Shown here: piece by piece, positions 8,783 through 18,144 of the stretch
How the letters are laid out: the number at the start of each line of letters is the position of its first letter
How positions within the stretch are numbered: position 1 is the stretch's first letter
Assembly (NCBI GenBank): GCA_934757275.1
Contig: CAKVLN010000002.1
Coordinates: forward strand, 299,195 to 363,194
Direction of reading: 5' to 3'
Source: an uncultured Candidatus Melainabacteria bacterium
Lineage (GTDB): Bacteria > Cyanobacteriota > Vampirovibrionia > Gastranaerophilales > Gastranaerophilaceae
Length of the DNA: 64,000 nt
The notes under the pieces: generated by a model
What the model was told of the DNA's origin: nothing
Database searches by the model: none
What the model saw: only the letters and a program-made list of their open reading frames with translations
Made by a program: the position numbers and the translations under genes

Positions 8783-10627
8783 TTGAAGGTTAACACTGTT
8801 GGAAATAACGTTGCGCCTTACGATAGAACGCAACAAAGAAAAAAATCACCTTCTTTTGGTTCAGCAATGCCTATTTTAGGAGCTGCTGGCTCAATTATGC
8901 AATGGATTGAAAGCAAAGGTTATTTTGTATCATTTTTAATTCAAGACGGATTAGGAATGACAACTCCAAGAGTGTGGACTGGCTTCCATAGAGATAAAGA
9001 AATTACTGGTGAGTACAACATGCAAGAAGGCTTTGAAGTTCTCGGCAGAGAAGGTTTGTCTGGACCATACATAGTTGGTGTTGCTCCAGCAGTATTAGCA
9101 ATTTCTGGCAAATTCTGTAAATCAACCAACACAAACACTCGTCTTATCAAAAGATTTGGCGAGAGTTTAAAAAACCTTGTAAAAAATCCGAGTTTTGATA
9201 ACACCATAAAAAAAGATAAAGCAAAATTCAAACAAGCTTTCTACAAGCAAAACCTAGAAGCAATTTACAAAAACTCTGTTCCAAACGATAAAGAAGCAGA
9301 TAAAACTGTTGAATTATTATTAAAAGAGTTCGACAAGTTTGACAATGGCGATAAAAAATCGAGAGAGTCGGCTTTAAATAATATGGTTGAAACTATCAAC
9401 TCAAAAATTCAAGAAACCTCGTCGGACTTGTATAACATCAACAAATTATACGTTGGAGAAGGCGAACAAAAACAAGCGTTTGCAATGCAAGAAACTTTAA
9501 CCGCACTAAAAGATTATGCAAATGATGCTATCAAAAAAAATCCAAATAGCGAAAATATAGATGAAAAAGCTGCCGAAAATATTAAAAATAATTTTGCCAC
9601 AAAAAGATTAGGCGTTAACGTTGCTAACGTAGCAATCACATTAGCGGGTTTATCATATTTACCTAAGCTTTACGCAAAAAGCGATGTTTCACCTGGTGCA
9701 GCAGCTTTAGAGCAGGCTAAAAAGCAACAACAGAATGCTAATAATAGTGACAAAAAGGACGAGGTTGCATTTAAAGGTAAAGGTATAAATTCTGATGGAA
9801 TACTTGCTAAGTTAGGTAAATTCATCACAAAGCGCACTCCTGAAAAAATGCAAGCCTTGTTAGAATACACTGGCTACAACTTCTCAAAAACAACTTTTGC
9901 CCTATTAGCGACTTTAGGTTTGTTATTACCTAGAGGGAAAAGGGCATGGGATAGAGCGCAAATAGATGAGAACGGCAAACGTGACATGACAGAAATTAAT
10001 GAAATTCTTTTAAGAGATACTGTTTCCTCTTTATCTGTTGTATTTGCGGTTCCAATGCTTACAAAAATGATTGTAAAATCTTATGAGGACAAAGTTGGAT
10101 TTGTTCTTACAAATAGAGCGTCTGACGGCAAAACCGGTTTCAAGAAATTCTTAGACGTAATTAATCCATACAGTGATTTAGAAGTGCTTTCAGTTGCTGA
10201 TTTAGATTCAATTTACGGTAATATTGATTCTAAAAAGAAATTCAAAAACTTTGCAGAATTTGTTGACAAAAAAGGCGGCGATTTAGAAAAAATCATTTCT
10301 AAATCTGATAACGCAGCAAATCTAGCCTTCAACGAAAAAAGCTTTAGTCTAGACTCTATCAAAAATCTTTCTCGCAAAGACAAAAACAAAAAAATTACAG
10401 AAGTATTTGAAAACCTTTCTGATGAAACAATTACGAAAATAATGAAAGGTTCTGGCGAAATTAAGCATAACAAGATTGCCAAAATGGCAAGAGGACTAAA
10501 TTCTCTTCCTGGCTTCATTTCAACTGTTGTAATCTCACCAATTCTATTGGGCGCATTAATTCCTATGTTAACTTACCACAACACAAGAAAAGCTAACGCA
10601 AAGAAATTACAACAAATGCAAGGTTAG
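8783..10627 (+). CDS. Large multi-pass hypothetical membrane protein with PSFG/AFKG motifs
   Basis: 614 residues, TTG start selected because GGAGGG lies six bases upstream. Early PSFGSA motif (residues ~23-28) and an internal VAFKGKG (~330). Hydrophobic segments near residues 97-113, 275-297, 367-386, 412-430 and 575-598 alternate with long, charged, helical Lys-rich stretches (120-270 and 440-570). The gene at 42797 shares this overall plan, including an internal AFKG. Not recognised; a lineage-specific envelope or compartment protein is plausible. Its stop overlaps the stop of the convergent 10624 gene in the four bases TTAG. Confidence 0.85.
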   Translation: MKVNTVGNNVAPYDRTQQRKKSPSFGSAMPILGAAGSIMQWIESKGYFVSFLIQDGLGMTTPRVWTGFHRDKEITGEYNMQEGFEVLGREGLSGPYIVGVAPAVLAISGKFCKSTNTNTRLIKRFGESLKNLVKNPSFDNTIKKDKAKFKQAFYKQNLEAIYKNSVPNDKEADKTVELLLKEFDKFDNGDKKSRESALNNMVETINSKIQETSSDLYNINKLYVGEGEQKQAFAMQETLTALKDYANDAIKKNPNSENIDEKAAENIKNNFATKRLGVNVANVAITLAGLSYLPKLYAKSDVSPGAAALEQAKKQQQNANNSDKKDEVAFKGKGINSDGILAKLGKFITKRTPEKMQALLEYTGYNFSKTTFALLATLGLLLPRGKRAWDRAQIDENGKRDMTEINEILLRDTVSSLSVVFAVPMLTKMIVKSYEDKVGFVLTNRASDGKTGFKKFLDVINPYSDLEVLSVADLDSIYGNIDSKKKFKNFAEFVDKKGGDLEKIISKSDNAANLAFNEKSFSLDSIKNLSRKDKNKKITEVFENLSDETITKIMKGSGEIKHNKIAKMARGLNSLPGFISTVVISPILLGALIPMLTYHNTRKANAKKLQQMQG

Positions 10628-10893
10628 CCATCTTTTCTAGTACTATTGTTTGCTTCTGCAGTTGTTGTTGCACCAATTGCGCCTAGAGCTATTGCTCCAA
10701 TTGGCCCGCCAACTGCGAAACCAACAAATGCCATTGCTGTACCACAAATTGCTCCAGCAACATAATCACCAAGTTTCAAAGATGCACTACCTTTAAAATT
10801 GACGGCAGGATTTTGAACTGGTTGAGAAACAACTCTTCTGTTATTTTTGCTGCACACAACAGGAGTTGATAATCCGACAGGACTAACTCTCAT
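10624..10893 (-). CDS. Small glycine-zipper membrane protein with VNFKG motif
   Basis: 89 residues. Residues ~1-35 are polar, with PAVNFKGS at 28-35. Residues ~45-75 form one or two Gly/Ala-rich hydrophobic helices (AICGTAMAFVGFAVGGPIGAIALGAIG), resembling glycine-zipper proteins. A good AGAGGTG SD precedes the ATG. Convergent with the 8783 gene, overlapping at the stops. Function unknown; membrane association is inferred from hydrophobicity. Confidence 0.75.
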   Translation of the reverse strand: MRVSPVGLSTPVVCSKNNRRVVSQPVQNPAVNFKGSASLKLGDYVAGAICGTAMAFVGFAVGGPIGAIALGAIGATTTAEANNSTRKDG

Positions 10894-11050
10894 AAGACAC
10901 CTCTTTTTCTAATAAACACTACACTTGCATGTTAAATTATCTGCTCAACTTTGTCAATCCTTAAAAAGAGTAGTTTTAATTCAAGCGTGGACACTGATTT
11001 TTGTTTGTAATAAAATTAACTTGCCGAGGCTATTTTTTAGGGAGAAATTT

Positions 11051-12424
11051 ATGAGATTACATAACTCTTACACAAATCAAGTAGAAGAATTTAAACCAAT
11101 AGAAGAAAACAAAGTTAAAATGTATGTTTGCGGACCAACCGTGTATGACAATGCGCATTTAGGGCATGCCAGATGCTATATTACTTGGGACGTTTTATAC
11201 AGATATTTAAAATTCAAAGGTTATGACGTAACATATTGCAGAAACGTTACTGATGTTGACGATAAAATCCTTAAAAAGGCAGAAAAAGAAGGAAAAACTC
11301 CAGAAGAAGTTTCACAATATTGGTATAAAAAATTTAGTGATAGCATGAAGGCTTTGAACAACTTAAAGCCAGATATTGAACCTTTTGCAACAAAAACTTT
11401 GGGCGAAATGATTGCTATTAACAAAGATTTGATTAACAAAGGTTATGCTTATGAAGCTAATGGTGACGTGTATTTTAGGGTTAAAAAATTCCCTAAATAC
11501 GGTTACTTATCAAAACAACCAATTGACCAGCTAGAAAGCGGTGCAAGAATTGAAGTGGGCGAACAAAAAGAAGATCCACTTGATTTTGCACTTTGGAAGA
11601 AAGATGAAAAATTTGGTTACAAATCACCTTGGGGAGTTGGTCGCCCTGGCTGGCACATCGAATGTTCTGCAATGAGCAGAAAGCATTTGGGCAAAACAAT
11701 TGATATTCACGCAGGTGGAGCAGATTTAATCTTCCCTCACCACGAAAATGAAATTGCTCAATCAGAATGTGCAAATGGTTGCAAATTTGTTAATTACTGG
11801 CTACACAACGGCTTTGTAACAATTAATAAAGAAAAAATGTCAAAATCTTTAGGTAACTTTTTGACTATTGATGATTTGTTAAAGAATTATGACGCAAACA
11901 CAATCAGATTCTTTATTCTAACAAACCATTACCGCATGCCAGTAGAATTTTCAGACGAAGCTCTACAAGCGGCAGCAAATGGAGTTAAGAGAATGCTTAA
12001 TGCAAAAAGAACTCCGATTGACGAAACATTAGATTTAACTCAGTTTGACGAATACAAAGAATTTGTTGACGCAATGGACGATGATTTGAACACATCAAAA
12101 GCACTTGCTGTTTTATTTGATTTAACAAATAAAGCAAACAAAGATGTTCCTTATGCGTTCACTCTTTTACACAAACTTGCTGAAACTCTTGGTTTTACTT
12201 TTACAAAAGCAACTCTATCTGATAAAGAATTAAGCGCAAAATTAGAAGAAATTAGTAAGGAATTAGGTGAAAAGTACGAGTCAATGGACGCAATTATAGA
12301 AACTCGAAAGCAAGCAAGAGCTGACAAGAATTGGGACTTAGCAGACAAAATTCGTATAGCACTTGATAAAGTTGGCATTGTACTAAAAGATTCTAAGGAA
12401 GGTACAACTTGGGAAGTAAAATAA
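11051..12424 (+). CDS. cysS: Cysteinyl-tRNA synthetase
   Basis: 457 residues; charges tRNA-Cys in the cytosol. The start at 11051 follows GGGAGAAATTT and gives the standard MRLHNSYTNQVEEF N-terminus; a longer in-frame extension to 10925 is not needed. Zinc-binding Cys in CGPTVYD, HIGH as HLGH, WHIECSAMS and HHENEIAQSE for zinc/substrate binding, and KMSKSLGN are all present. First gene of the long plus-strand run; its end overlaps the start of the SpoIID gene by 16 bases. Confidence 0.98.
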   Translation: MRLHNSYTNQVEEFKPIEENKVKMYVCGPTVYDNAHLGHARCYITWDVLYRYLKFKGYDVTYCRNVTDVDDKILKKAEKEGKTPEEVSQYWYKKFSDSMKALNNLKPDIEPFATKTLGEMIAINKDLINKGYAYEANGDVYFRVKKFPKYGYLSKQPIDQLESGARIEVGEQKEDPLDFALWKKDEKFGYKSPWGVGRPGWHIECSAMSRKHLGKTIDIHAGGADLIFPHHENEIAQSECANGCKFVNYWLHNGFVTINKEKMSKSLGNFLTIDDLLKNYDANTIRFFILTNHYRMPVEFSDEALQAAANGVKRMLNAKRTPIDETLDLTQFDEYKEFVDAMDDDLNTSKALAVLFDLTNKANKDVPYAFTLLHKLAETLGFTFTKATLSDKELSAKLEEISKELGEKYESMDAIIETRKQARADKNWDLADKIRIALDKVGIVLKDSKEGTTWEVK

Positions 12425-14043
12425 AAACACTTGCCGTAGCATTATTGTTATTTGCAAGTTTTATGGGAGGAGTTAATTCAACTTTTGCTGCAAGTACTGA
12501 CGTGGTTAGAGTTGGATTAACGGATAATAAATTTCAAAACGTATTAAAACAAACTATTACTATTTATGGAACGGCTGAATGTGATATTTGCGACAGAGAA
12601 AGCAGAAAAATCATATCAAGAGTTCCTGCAAATGGTGAAGTAACAATCAAAAATGGAATTACAGGGCTAGATGTTACTATAAACGGGCGCACTGCGACCT
12701 TGAGAGATTTTGTAGTAATTTGTCCTCAAGGCGTTTTGGGTGTAAAAGATTTAACTAGAAAAGGCAAGCCTGCGCTATACCACGGCGCATTTGAAGTGGT
12801 TCAAAAAGAGGACAGGAAAGGGTTTTATCTGGTAAATCTTGTTGAAACCCAAGAATATCTAAAAGGTGTTGTGCCAAACGAAATGCCAGTAAGATTTGGC
12901 TTAGAGGCACTAAAAGCGCAAGCCGTTGCAGCTAGAAATTATGTTTTAACACCGAGAACTCAAGCTTACAAAGAGTTTAACGTTGTAGATAGCGTTGCAA
13001 GTCAAGTTTATTACGGCGTTAACACAGAAGCTGATTTGGCAACTCGTGCAGTAATGGAAACAGATGGTATTGTTGCGCTTTATAACAACGAGCCAATTCT
13101 GGCACTTTATAGTTCTACCGCTGGCGGATACACAGAAAGTTATTCGCACGCTTTTTCAGACCCGCTTACAAAAATGTTTCCTTCTATAAACAAACCATAT
13201 TTGGTTGCAGTTCCTGATAAATCTGAGTTCAAGAGTTTGGAAGATGAGGCTGACGCTAAAAAGTTTTACGAAAGCAAAGTGCCATCTTTTGACATTGAAT
13301 CACCTTATTACAGATGGAAAAAAGAGTGGGCAGTTGGTGAATTAGAAAATGTTTTAAAATCAACAATGATTGCTCAATCAAAAACTGGTTTTATTCACCC
13401 AGCTTTTAAGCAAGGTGATGACTTGGGCAAAATCAAAGATATCAAGGTTATGAAACGTGGTGCTTCAGGAAAAGCAGTTGAAGTTGAATTGATGACTTCA
13501 AAAGGGTGTTACAGAATTTCAAAAGAACTTGTTATTAGAAGAGTTTTCCAAAAAGATGGAGTATCACTTCCTAGCGCAAATATCATTTTTGAAAAGCAAC
13601 TTGATAATTATGGCAACGTAGTTGATATAACAATCTTTGGTGGTGGTTTTGGTCACGGAGTTGGCATGAGCCAATATGGCGCAGGTTATATGGCAACAAA
13701 ACTTAATCAGCCTTATTATAATATTCTTAGACATTATTACACTGGAATTAATCTAGGCACTATGCCAAAAACAATTTGTGGCGAAGAGGTTAAAGAAACC
13801 TTCTGGGCACCTATTGGTAGAGCGCAACTTGTTATAACAAATTCAACTGCAGCTAAGATTGCGGTTAAGATAAATGGAAGAACTATGGAATTTCCTGTTA
13901 CAAAGACAATCTTCCAAAAAGATTATAGAATAGATATTTCAAGATATATTGAGGACGGAGAAAATACCATTGTATACTACCCTCCAACATTAGGCAGAGC
14001 AGTAACTTTATATGTAGAATTGGTTGAAAAGTATGGAACATAA
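12409..14043 (+). CDS. SpoIID/LytB-domain exported protein
   Basis: 544 residues. TTG start with SD AGGAAGG inside the end of cysS. Residues 1-29 are a signal peptide (hydrophobic core LAVALLLFASFMGG, Ala-x-Ala-like end). The SpoIID domain follows with YLKGVVPNEMP, ALKAQAVAARNYV and GFGHGVGMSQYGA, the motifs of peptidoglycan lytic transglycosylase-like SpoIID/LytB proteins. Homologues outside sporulators are common in Cyanobacteria and relatives, where they act on the wall. A beta-rich C-terminal tail of about 70 residues follows. Overlaps murJ. Confidence 0.92.
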   Translation: MGSKIKTLAVALLLFASFMGGVNSTFAASTDVVRVGLTDNKFQNVLKQTITIYGTAECDICDRESRKIISRVPANGEVTIKNGITGLDVTINGRTATLRDFVVICPQGVLGVKDLTRKGKPALYHGAFEVVQKEDRKGFYLVNLVETQEYLKGVVPNEMPVRFGLEALKAQAVAARNYVLTPRTQAYKEFNVVDSVASQVYYGVNTEADLATRAVMETDGIVALYNNEPILALYSSTAGGYTESYSHAFSDPLTKMFPSINKPYLVAVPDKSEFKSLEDEADAKKFYESKVPSFDIESPYYRWKKEWAVGELENVLKSTMIAQSKTGFIHPAFKQGDDLGKIKDIKVMKRGASGKAVEVELMTSKGCYRISKELVIRRVFQKDGVSLPSANIIFEKQLDNYGNVVDITIFGGGFGHGVGMSQYGAGYMATKLNQPYYNILRHYYTGINLGTMPKTICGEEVKETFWAPIGRAQLVITNSTAAKIAVKINGRTMEFPVTKTIFQKDYRIDISRYIEDGENTIVYYPPTLGRAVTLYVELVEKYGT

Positions 14044-15625
14044 AGAGATTAAAGCAATTAAAGATGAAACACCGAGTGTGCTGAAAGCAGCATGGCTCAT
14101 TGCACTTGTAACAATTGCTAGTAAGTTTATGGGATTTGTGAGAGATATGGTAGTTGCAAATTTCTATGGTGCAACACTTGTGTCTGATGCGTATTTCTAC
14201 GCATTACAAATACCTTCACTTGCAATAATTATATTAGGCGGAGTTGGCGGTCCTTTCCACAGTGCTGCCGTAGCAGTTTTTTCTAAACTTATTCCTGATT
14301 TTGATTCAAAACCAGACGAATTTGTCAACAAACTGTATAACACCTTTTTGACAGTATCGTTTTTATTCTTTGCGCTCTGTTCCGTTATAGGTTTCTTTTT
14401 TGCTGACAAAATCATGGGACTTATAATTTCCGCAGGCTCGCCAGAATTGGTGGCACTCGCATCAGCGCACTTCAAAATTATGTCACCAATTATCTTGATT
14501 GGCGGAATTATAGGTATTTATTATGGACTTTTAATTTGTCACAAGCAATATATCTTGCCAAATTTATCGCCTATGATATTGAGCCTTGTTGTAATTGGTG
14601 TGATATCTGTCGTACACAATGATAAATCTGGCATGGCGTTAGCTTTTGCTACAACCTTGGGTGCAATTTGCCAACTATTAGTACAATTCCCAAAACTTAG
14701 ACAAATTGGTTACAGAATAAGACCCAATTTAAACATAAAAAACAATCCACAGTTTAAAAACATTTGCGAACTATTATTCCCAGCTATTTTGAGTTCAACA
14801 ATTGGGCAAATAAGTATTTATATTGATATGTTCTTCGCATCAACGCTTGTTGAAGGAGCTTGGACCTCTGTAGTTTTCGCAAACAGAATCTTTCAATTCC
14901 CAGTTGGTATACTTGTTACGGCATTTTTAGTGCCATTATTTCCAATATTTTCTCGACTTGCGGGAGAAGGCGATTTAGAATCAGTAAAAAAATACTTCAA
15001 CAAAGGCGTTGGCGTTTTATTCTTCGCTGCAATGCCAATGATTATATTAATTTTATTACTCGCAAAAGACGGAATTTCTTTGATATTTGAGCGTGGTGCT
15101 TTTAACGCAAACGCAGTATTTATGGTATCAGAAGCGTTATGTTTCTTGTCTTTCTCAATACTACCTTATGTCTTTAGAGATTCAATAACTCGTGTATATT
15201 ATGCGTTCAATGACTCAAAAACTCCGTTTATAATTGCGATTTCGTCAATTGGTTTAAAAGCAGTTTTGAACTGGCTTTTGATATTAAAACTAAATATGGG
15301 AATTGCAGGTATTACACTTTCAACTTCCTTTATAACTCTCTTCAACGCAGTATTTTTAGGCTTATTTATTCACAAAAAAGTGCGTTTAGATTATAAAACC
15401 TTGTTTATCAATTTTGCCAAAATGGCAGTCGCTGGTATTATAACCTTCGTAGCATGTTGGTTCTTATGTGTAGGTTTTGACAAAATTCATTTACCTAAGT
15501 ATGTATTTGAATTGTCCAAAATCATTACAGTAATGTTCGCTTGCCTCGGTCTTTACACGATTTTAAACCTTGTGTTTAAAATGGACTATGCAAAAGAATT
15601 GGCAAATAGAATTTTAAAGAGATAG
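14033..15625 (+). CDS. murJ: Lipid II flippase MurJ (MviN)
   Basis: About 530 residues, polytopic (around 14 helices), MATE/MVF superfamily. It flips the lipid II peptidoglycan precursor to the outer face of the inner membrane. KFMGFVRDMVVANFYGA and SDAYFYALQIP match the family N-terminus with the conserved Arg. The ATG at 14033 is preferred; an in-frame TTG three codons earlier is possible. It overlaps the upstream SpoIID gene, consistent with cotranslation of wall genes. Confidence 0.95.
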   Translation: MEHKEIKAIKDETPSVLKAAWLIALVTIASKFMGFVRDMVVANFYGATLVSDAYFYALQIPSLAIIILGGVGGPFHSAAVAVFSKLIPDFDSKPDEFVNKLYNTFLTVSFLFFALCSVIGFFFADKIMGLIISAGSPELVALASAHFKIMSPIILIGGIIGIYYGLLICHKQYILPNLSPMILSLVVIGVISVVHNDKSGMALAFATTLGAICQLLVQFPKLRQIGYRIRPNLNIKNNPQFKNICELLFPAILSSTIGQISIYIDMFFASTLVEGAWTSVVFANRIFQFPVGILVTAFLVPLFPIFSRLAGEGDLESVKKYFNKGVGVLFFAAMPMIILILLLAKDGISLIFERGAFNANAVFMVSEALCFLSFSILPYVFRDSITRVYYAFNDSKTPFIIAISSIGLKAVLNWLLILKLNMGIAGITLSTSFITLFNAVFLGLFIHKKVRLDYKTLFINFAKMAVAGIITFVACWFLCVGFDKIHLPKYVFELSKIITVMFACLGLYTILNLVFKMDYAKELANRILKR

Positions 15626-15679
15626 TTTCTTCTTTTATTTGTTTGATGTATAATCAATATGCCTAGAGGAGGGTTTTAA

Positions 15680-16429
15680 ATGATTAATGTAGCAGTATGC
15701 GGTGCTAACGGCAAAATGGGGCAAGAAGTTATTAAAGCGGTTGAGGCTGATAATAACATGTCGCTTGTTGCAAAAATTGATATTAAAGATGGCGAATTTG
15801 CGACAATAAAAGACGCAAAAAACTCTGTTAAAATCGATGTTTTGGTAGATTTTACACAACCAAAATCAATTTATGAAAACGCATTGTATTGCTTGAATAA
15901 CTGTATCAATATTGTGATTGGTACAACAGGTTTGGCTGACGAAGAAATTGCTGAACTAAAAGCTCTTTCTGAAAAAATGAACTTGGGCTGTTTAATCGCT
16001 CCAAACTTTTCTACAGGTGCAGTTTTGATGATGAAATTTGCTCAAATGGCATCTAAATATTTCAATAATGGAGAAATTATTGAACTTCACCATAACCAAA
16101 AGAAAGACGCACCATCAGGAACAGCTATTAAAACAGCTTTGATGATGGCTGGCGAAAATACGAATTTTACGACTGGAAATTGTGCAGAGGTGGAAACACT
16201 AAACGGTGCAAGAGGCGCAAATTCTTATAACAACATACATATACATTCAGTTCGACTTCCTGGATATATTGCCTCTCAAGAGGTAATCTTCGGAGCAAGC
16301 GGTCAAATTTTGACAATTAGACATGACTCTATGAATAGAGAATGTTATATGGACGGAGTTTTAAGAGCAGTAAGATTTGTTAGTAAAAACAAAAACTTTG
16401 TTTATGGTTTAGAAAATATTTTAGATTAA
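15680..16429 (+). CDS. dapB: 4-hydroxy-tetrahydrodipicolinate reductase
   Basis: 249 residues. NAD(P)H-dependent step of the diaminopimelate/lysine pathway, feeding peptidoglycan. Rossmann GANGKMGQE at the N-terminus, IGTTG, and the catalytic ELHHNQKKDAPSGTA with the His pair and Lys. SD GAGGAGGG; a -10-like TATAAT lies at 15647-15652. Followed after 17 bases by asd. Confidence 0.97.
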   Translation: MINVAVCGANGKMGQEVIKAVEADNNMSLVAKIDIKDGEFATIKDAKNSVKIDVLVDFTQPKSIYENALYCLNNCINIVIGTTGLADEEIAELKALSEKMNLGCLIAPNFSTGAVLMMKFAQMASKYFNNGEIIELHHNQKKDAPSGTAIKTALMMAGENTNFTTGNCAEVETLNGARGANSYNNIHIHSVRLPGYIASQEVIFGASGQILTIRHDSMNRECYMDGVLRAVRFVSKNKNFVYGLENILD

Positions 16430-16446
16430 GCGGAGCATTAAAAAGA

Positions 16447-17460
16447 ATGAGAAAACCGAGAATAGCTATTTTAGGCGCAACAGGTGTTGTTGGAAGAGAA
16501 ATTACAAAGATTACAGAAGAGCTTGGCATTGAATTTGAAAGCATTAAGTTTTTGTCTAGCGCAAAAAGTGCTGGCTCTAAAATCAACTTTAAAGGTCAAG
16601 AATACACAGTAATTGAGGCTAAACCAGAAGTTTTTGACGATGTTGATATAGTAATGGCGTCTGCTGGCGGTTCAACTAGCCAAAAATTTGCACCAGAAAT
16701 CGTTAAGCGTGGTGGTGTGATTATTGATAACTCTTCAGCTTTCAGAATGGAAAAAGATGTTCCACTTGTTATTGCTGGCGTTAACGACGAAGATTTAAAG
16801 AAACACAAAGGAATCATTGCAAATCCAAATTGTTCAACTTCTCAATTGATGTTAGCATTAGAACCACTTAAACTATTTGGCATAAAAAGACTTATTGTAT
16901 CTACTTATCAAGCAGTGTCTGGCGCAGGCTTAGCTGCAATCAACGAATTAAGAGAAGATACAATTGCAAACCTTGAAGGCAAGCCATTTGAAAACAAATG
17001 TTTCAAAAAGCCAATTTCGTTCAACGTAATTCCACAAATCGACGTCTTTTGTGAAAATGGTTACACAAAAGAAGAGATGAAGGTGGTTAACGAAACTCGA
17101 AAAATTTTACACTTAGATGAAAATACACTTATTTCTTGCACTGCGGCTCGTGTTCCAGTCTTCAACGGACACTCAGAAGCAGTTGATATAGAATTTGAAA
17201 AAGAAGTTACACCAGAAAAAGTTAGAGAGATTTTGTCAAAAGCTTATGGCGTAAAAGTTATTGACAATCCAGACAACTTTGAATATCCTACAACTAGAGA
17301 TGCAAGCGGTGTAGACCCAGTATTTGTTGGAAGAATAAGAAAGAATTTAGCGTTCAACAACGGAATTTCTTTGTGGTGCGTTGCCGACAACTTGAGAATC
17401 GGTGCAGCCTTGAATACCGTTAGAATATGCAAAAGAGTTATAGAAATGGGGTTATTTTAG
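16447..17460 (+). CDS. asd: Aspartate-semialdehyde dehydrogenase
   Basis: 337 residues. Reduces aspartyl phosphate to aspartate semialdehyde, upstream of DapB in lysine/DAP and threonine synthesis. NADP-binding GATGVVGREI, catalytic Cys in NPNCSTSQ, and the His in VFNGHSEAV are seen. Adjacent dapB-asd order supports a DAP mini-operon. The next ORF starts at the base after the stop codon. Confidence 0.97.
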   Translation: MRKPRIAILGATGVVGREITKITEELGIEFESIKFLSSAKSAGSKINFKGQEYTVIEAKPEVFDDVDIVMASAGGSTSQKFAPEIVKRGGVIIDNSSAFRMEKDVPLVIAGVNDEDLKKHKGIIANPNCSTSQLMLALEPLKLFGIKRLIVSTYQAVSGAGLAAINELREDTIANLEGKPFENKCFKKPISFNVIPQIDVFCENGYTKEEMKVVNETRKILHLDENTLISCTAARVPVFNGHSEAVDIEFEKEVTPEKVREILSKAYGVKVIDNPDNFEYPTTRDASGVDPVFVGRIRKNLAFNNGISLWCVADNLRIGAALNTVRICKRVIEMGLF

Positions 17461-17658
17461 ATGGACGTAAAAAGAATAGCAAATTTAAACATTAGACCGA
17501 CTGACAGAAAAATCAAAAAAGCAAAAGCCGCAATTAATAGCATTTTACCAAAAGAAATGCCGTTAGATAAACCTATCAAATATCTTTCACAAGCGGATTC
17601 TTTTGAAAGAATTAAAGACTCCATTCAGATTTCAATAGACAAGATGACTAGAGGTTAA
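17461..17658 (+). CDS. Small basic hypothetical protein
   Basis: 65 residues, start immediately after the asd stop and stop three bases before the next GTG, so probably translationally coupled. Lys/Ile-rich with no motifs recognised. Size and charge resemble anti-sigma factor or flagellar-type FlgM proteins, but I see no diagnostic residue and would not call it that. Confidence 0.7.
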   Translation: MDVKRIANLNIRPTDRKIKKAKAAINSILPKEMPLDKPIKYLSQADSFERIKDSIQISIDKMTRG

Positions 17659-17661
17659 GTT

Positions 17662-18129
17662 GTGGGTAAATTAGTTTCACAAGAAGAAATTGTTAAAATA
17701 GTTAGAAACGGGCAAAAAGAAGGCAAAACCTTTGTTGCTACAAATGGTTGCTTTGATATTTTGCACGTTGGACACGTTAGATATCTTCAAAAAACAAAAG
17801 CCTTGGCTGATTATTCTATCGTTATGTTAAATTCAGACAAATCAGTGAAGATGATTAAAGGTGAAGATAGACCGATTAACAACGAACAAGACAGAGCCGA
17901 AATATTAAGTGCTTTGTCATGCGTTGATTATGTGGTATTATTTGAAGAGAAATCTCCTGCTAGGTTATTGGAGGCAATTAAGCCAGATATTTATACAAAG
18001 GGAGCTGATTACACATTAGAAACTCTTCCTGAAAGAGATATCGTAATCAAGAATAATATAAAAGTTGAATTTATTGACTTTGTCGCAGGTAAATCAACTA
18101 CAAACGTAATTAAAAAGTGTTTAGGATAA
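17662..18129 (+). CDS. D-glycero-beta-D-manno-heptose 1-phosphate adenylyltransferase (HldE C-domain type)
   Basis: 155 residues, GTG start with AGAGG SD. A nucleotidyltransferase of the RfaE domain II family, making ADP-heptose for LPS inner core. GCFDILHVGHVRYL has the HxGH motif. SDKSVKMIKGEDRP and TKGADYTLETLPE match the family. Present as the stand-alone adenylyltransferase domain; the kinase domain (HldE N-terminus) is not in this window. Between asd and lpxD, in an envelope operon. Confidence 0.92.
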   Translation: MGKLVSQEEIVKIVRNGQKEGKTFVATNGCFDILHVGHVRYLQKTKALADYSIVMLNSDKSVKMIKGEDRPINNEQDRAEILSALSCVDYVVLFEEKSPARLLEAIKPDIYTKGADYTLETLPERDIVIKNNIKVEFIDFVAGKSTTNVIKKCLG

Positions 18130-18144
18130 TAAAAGGAGTGTATT

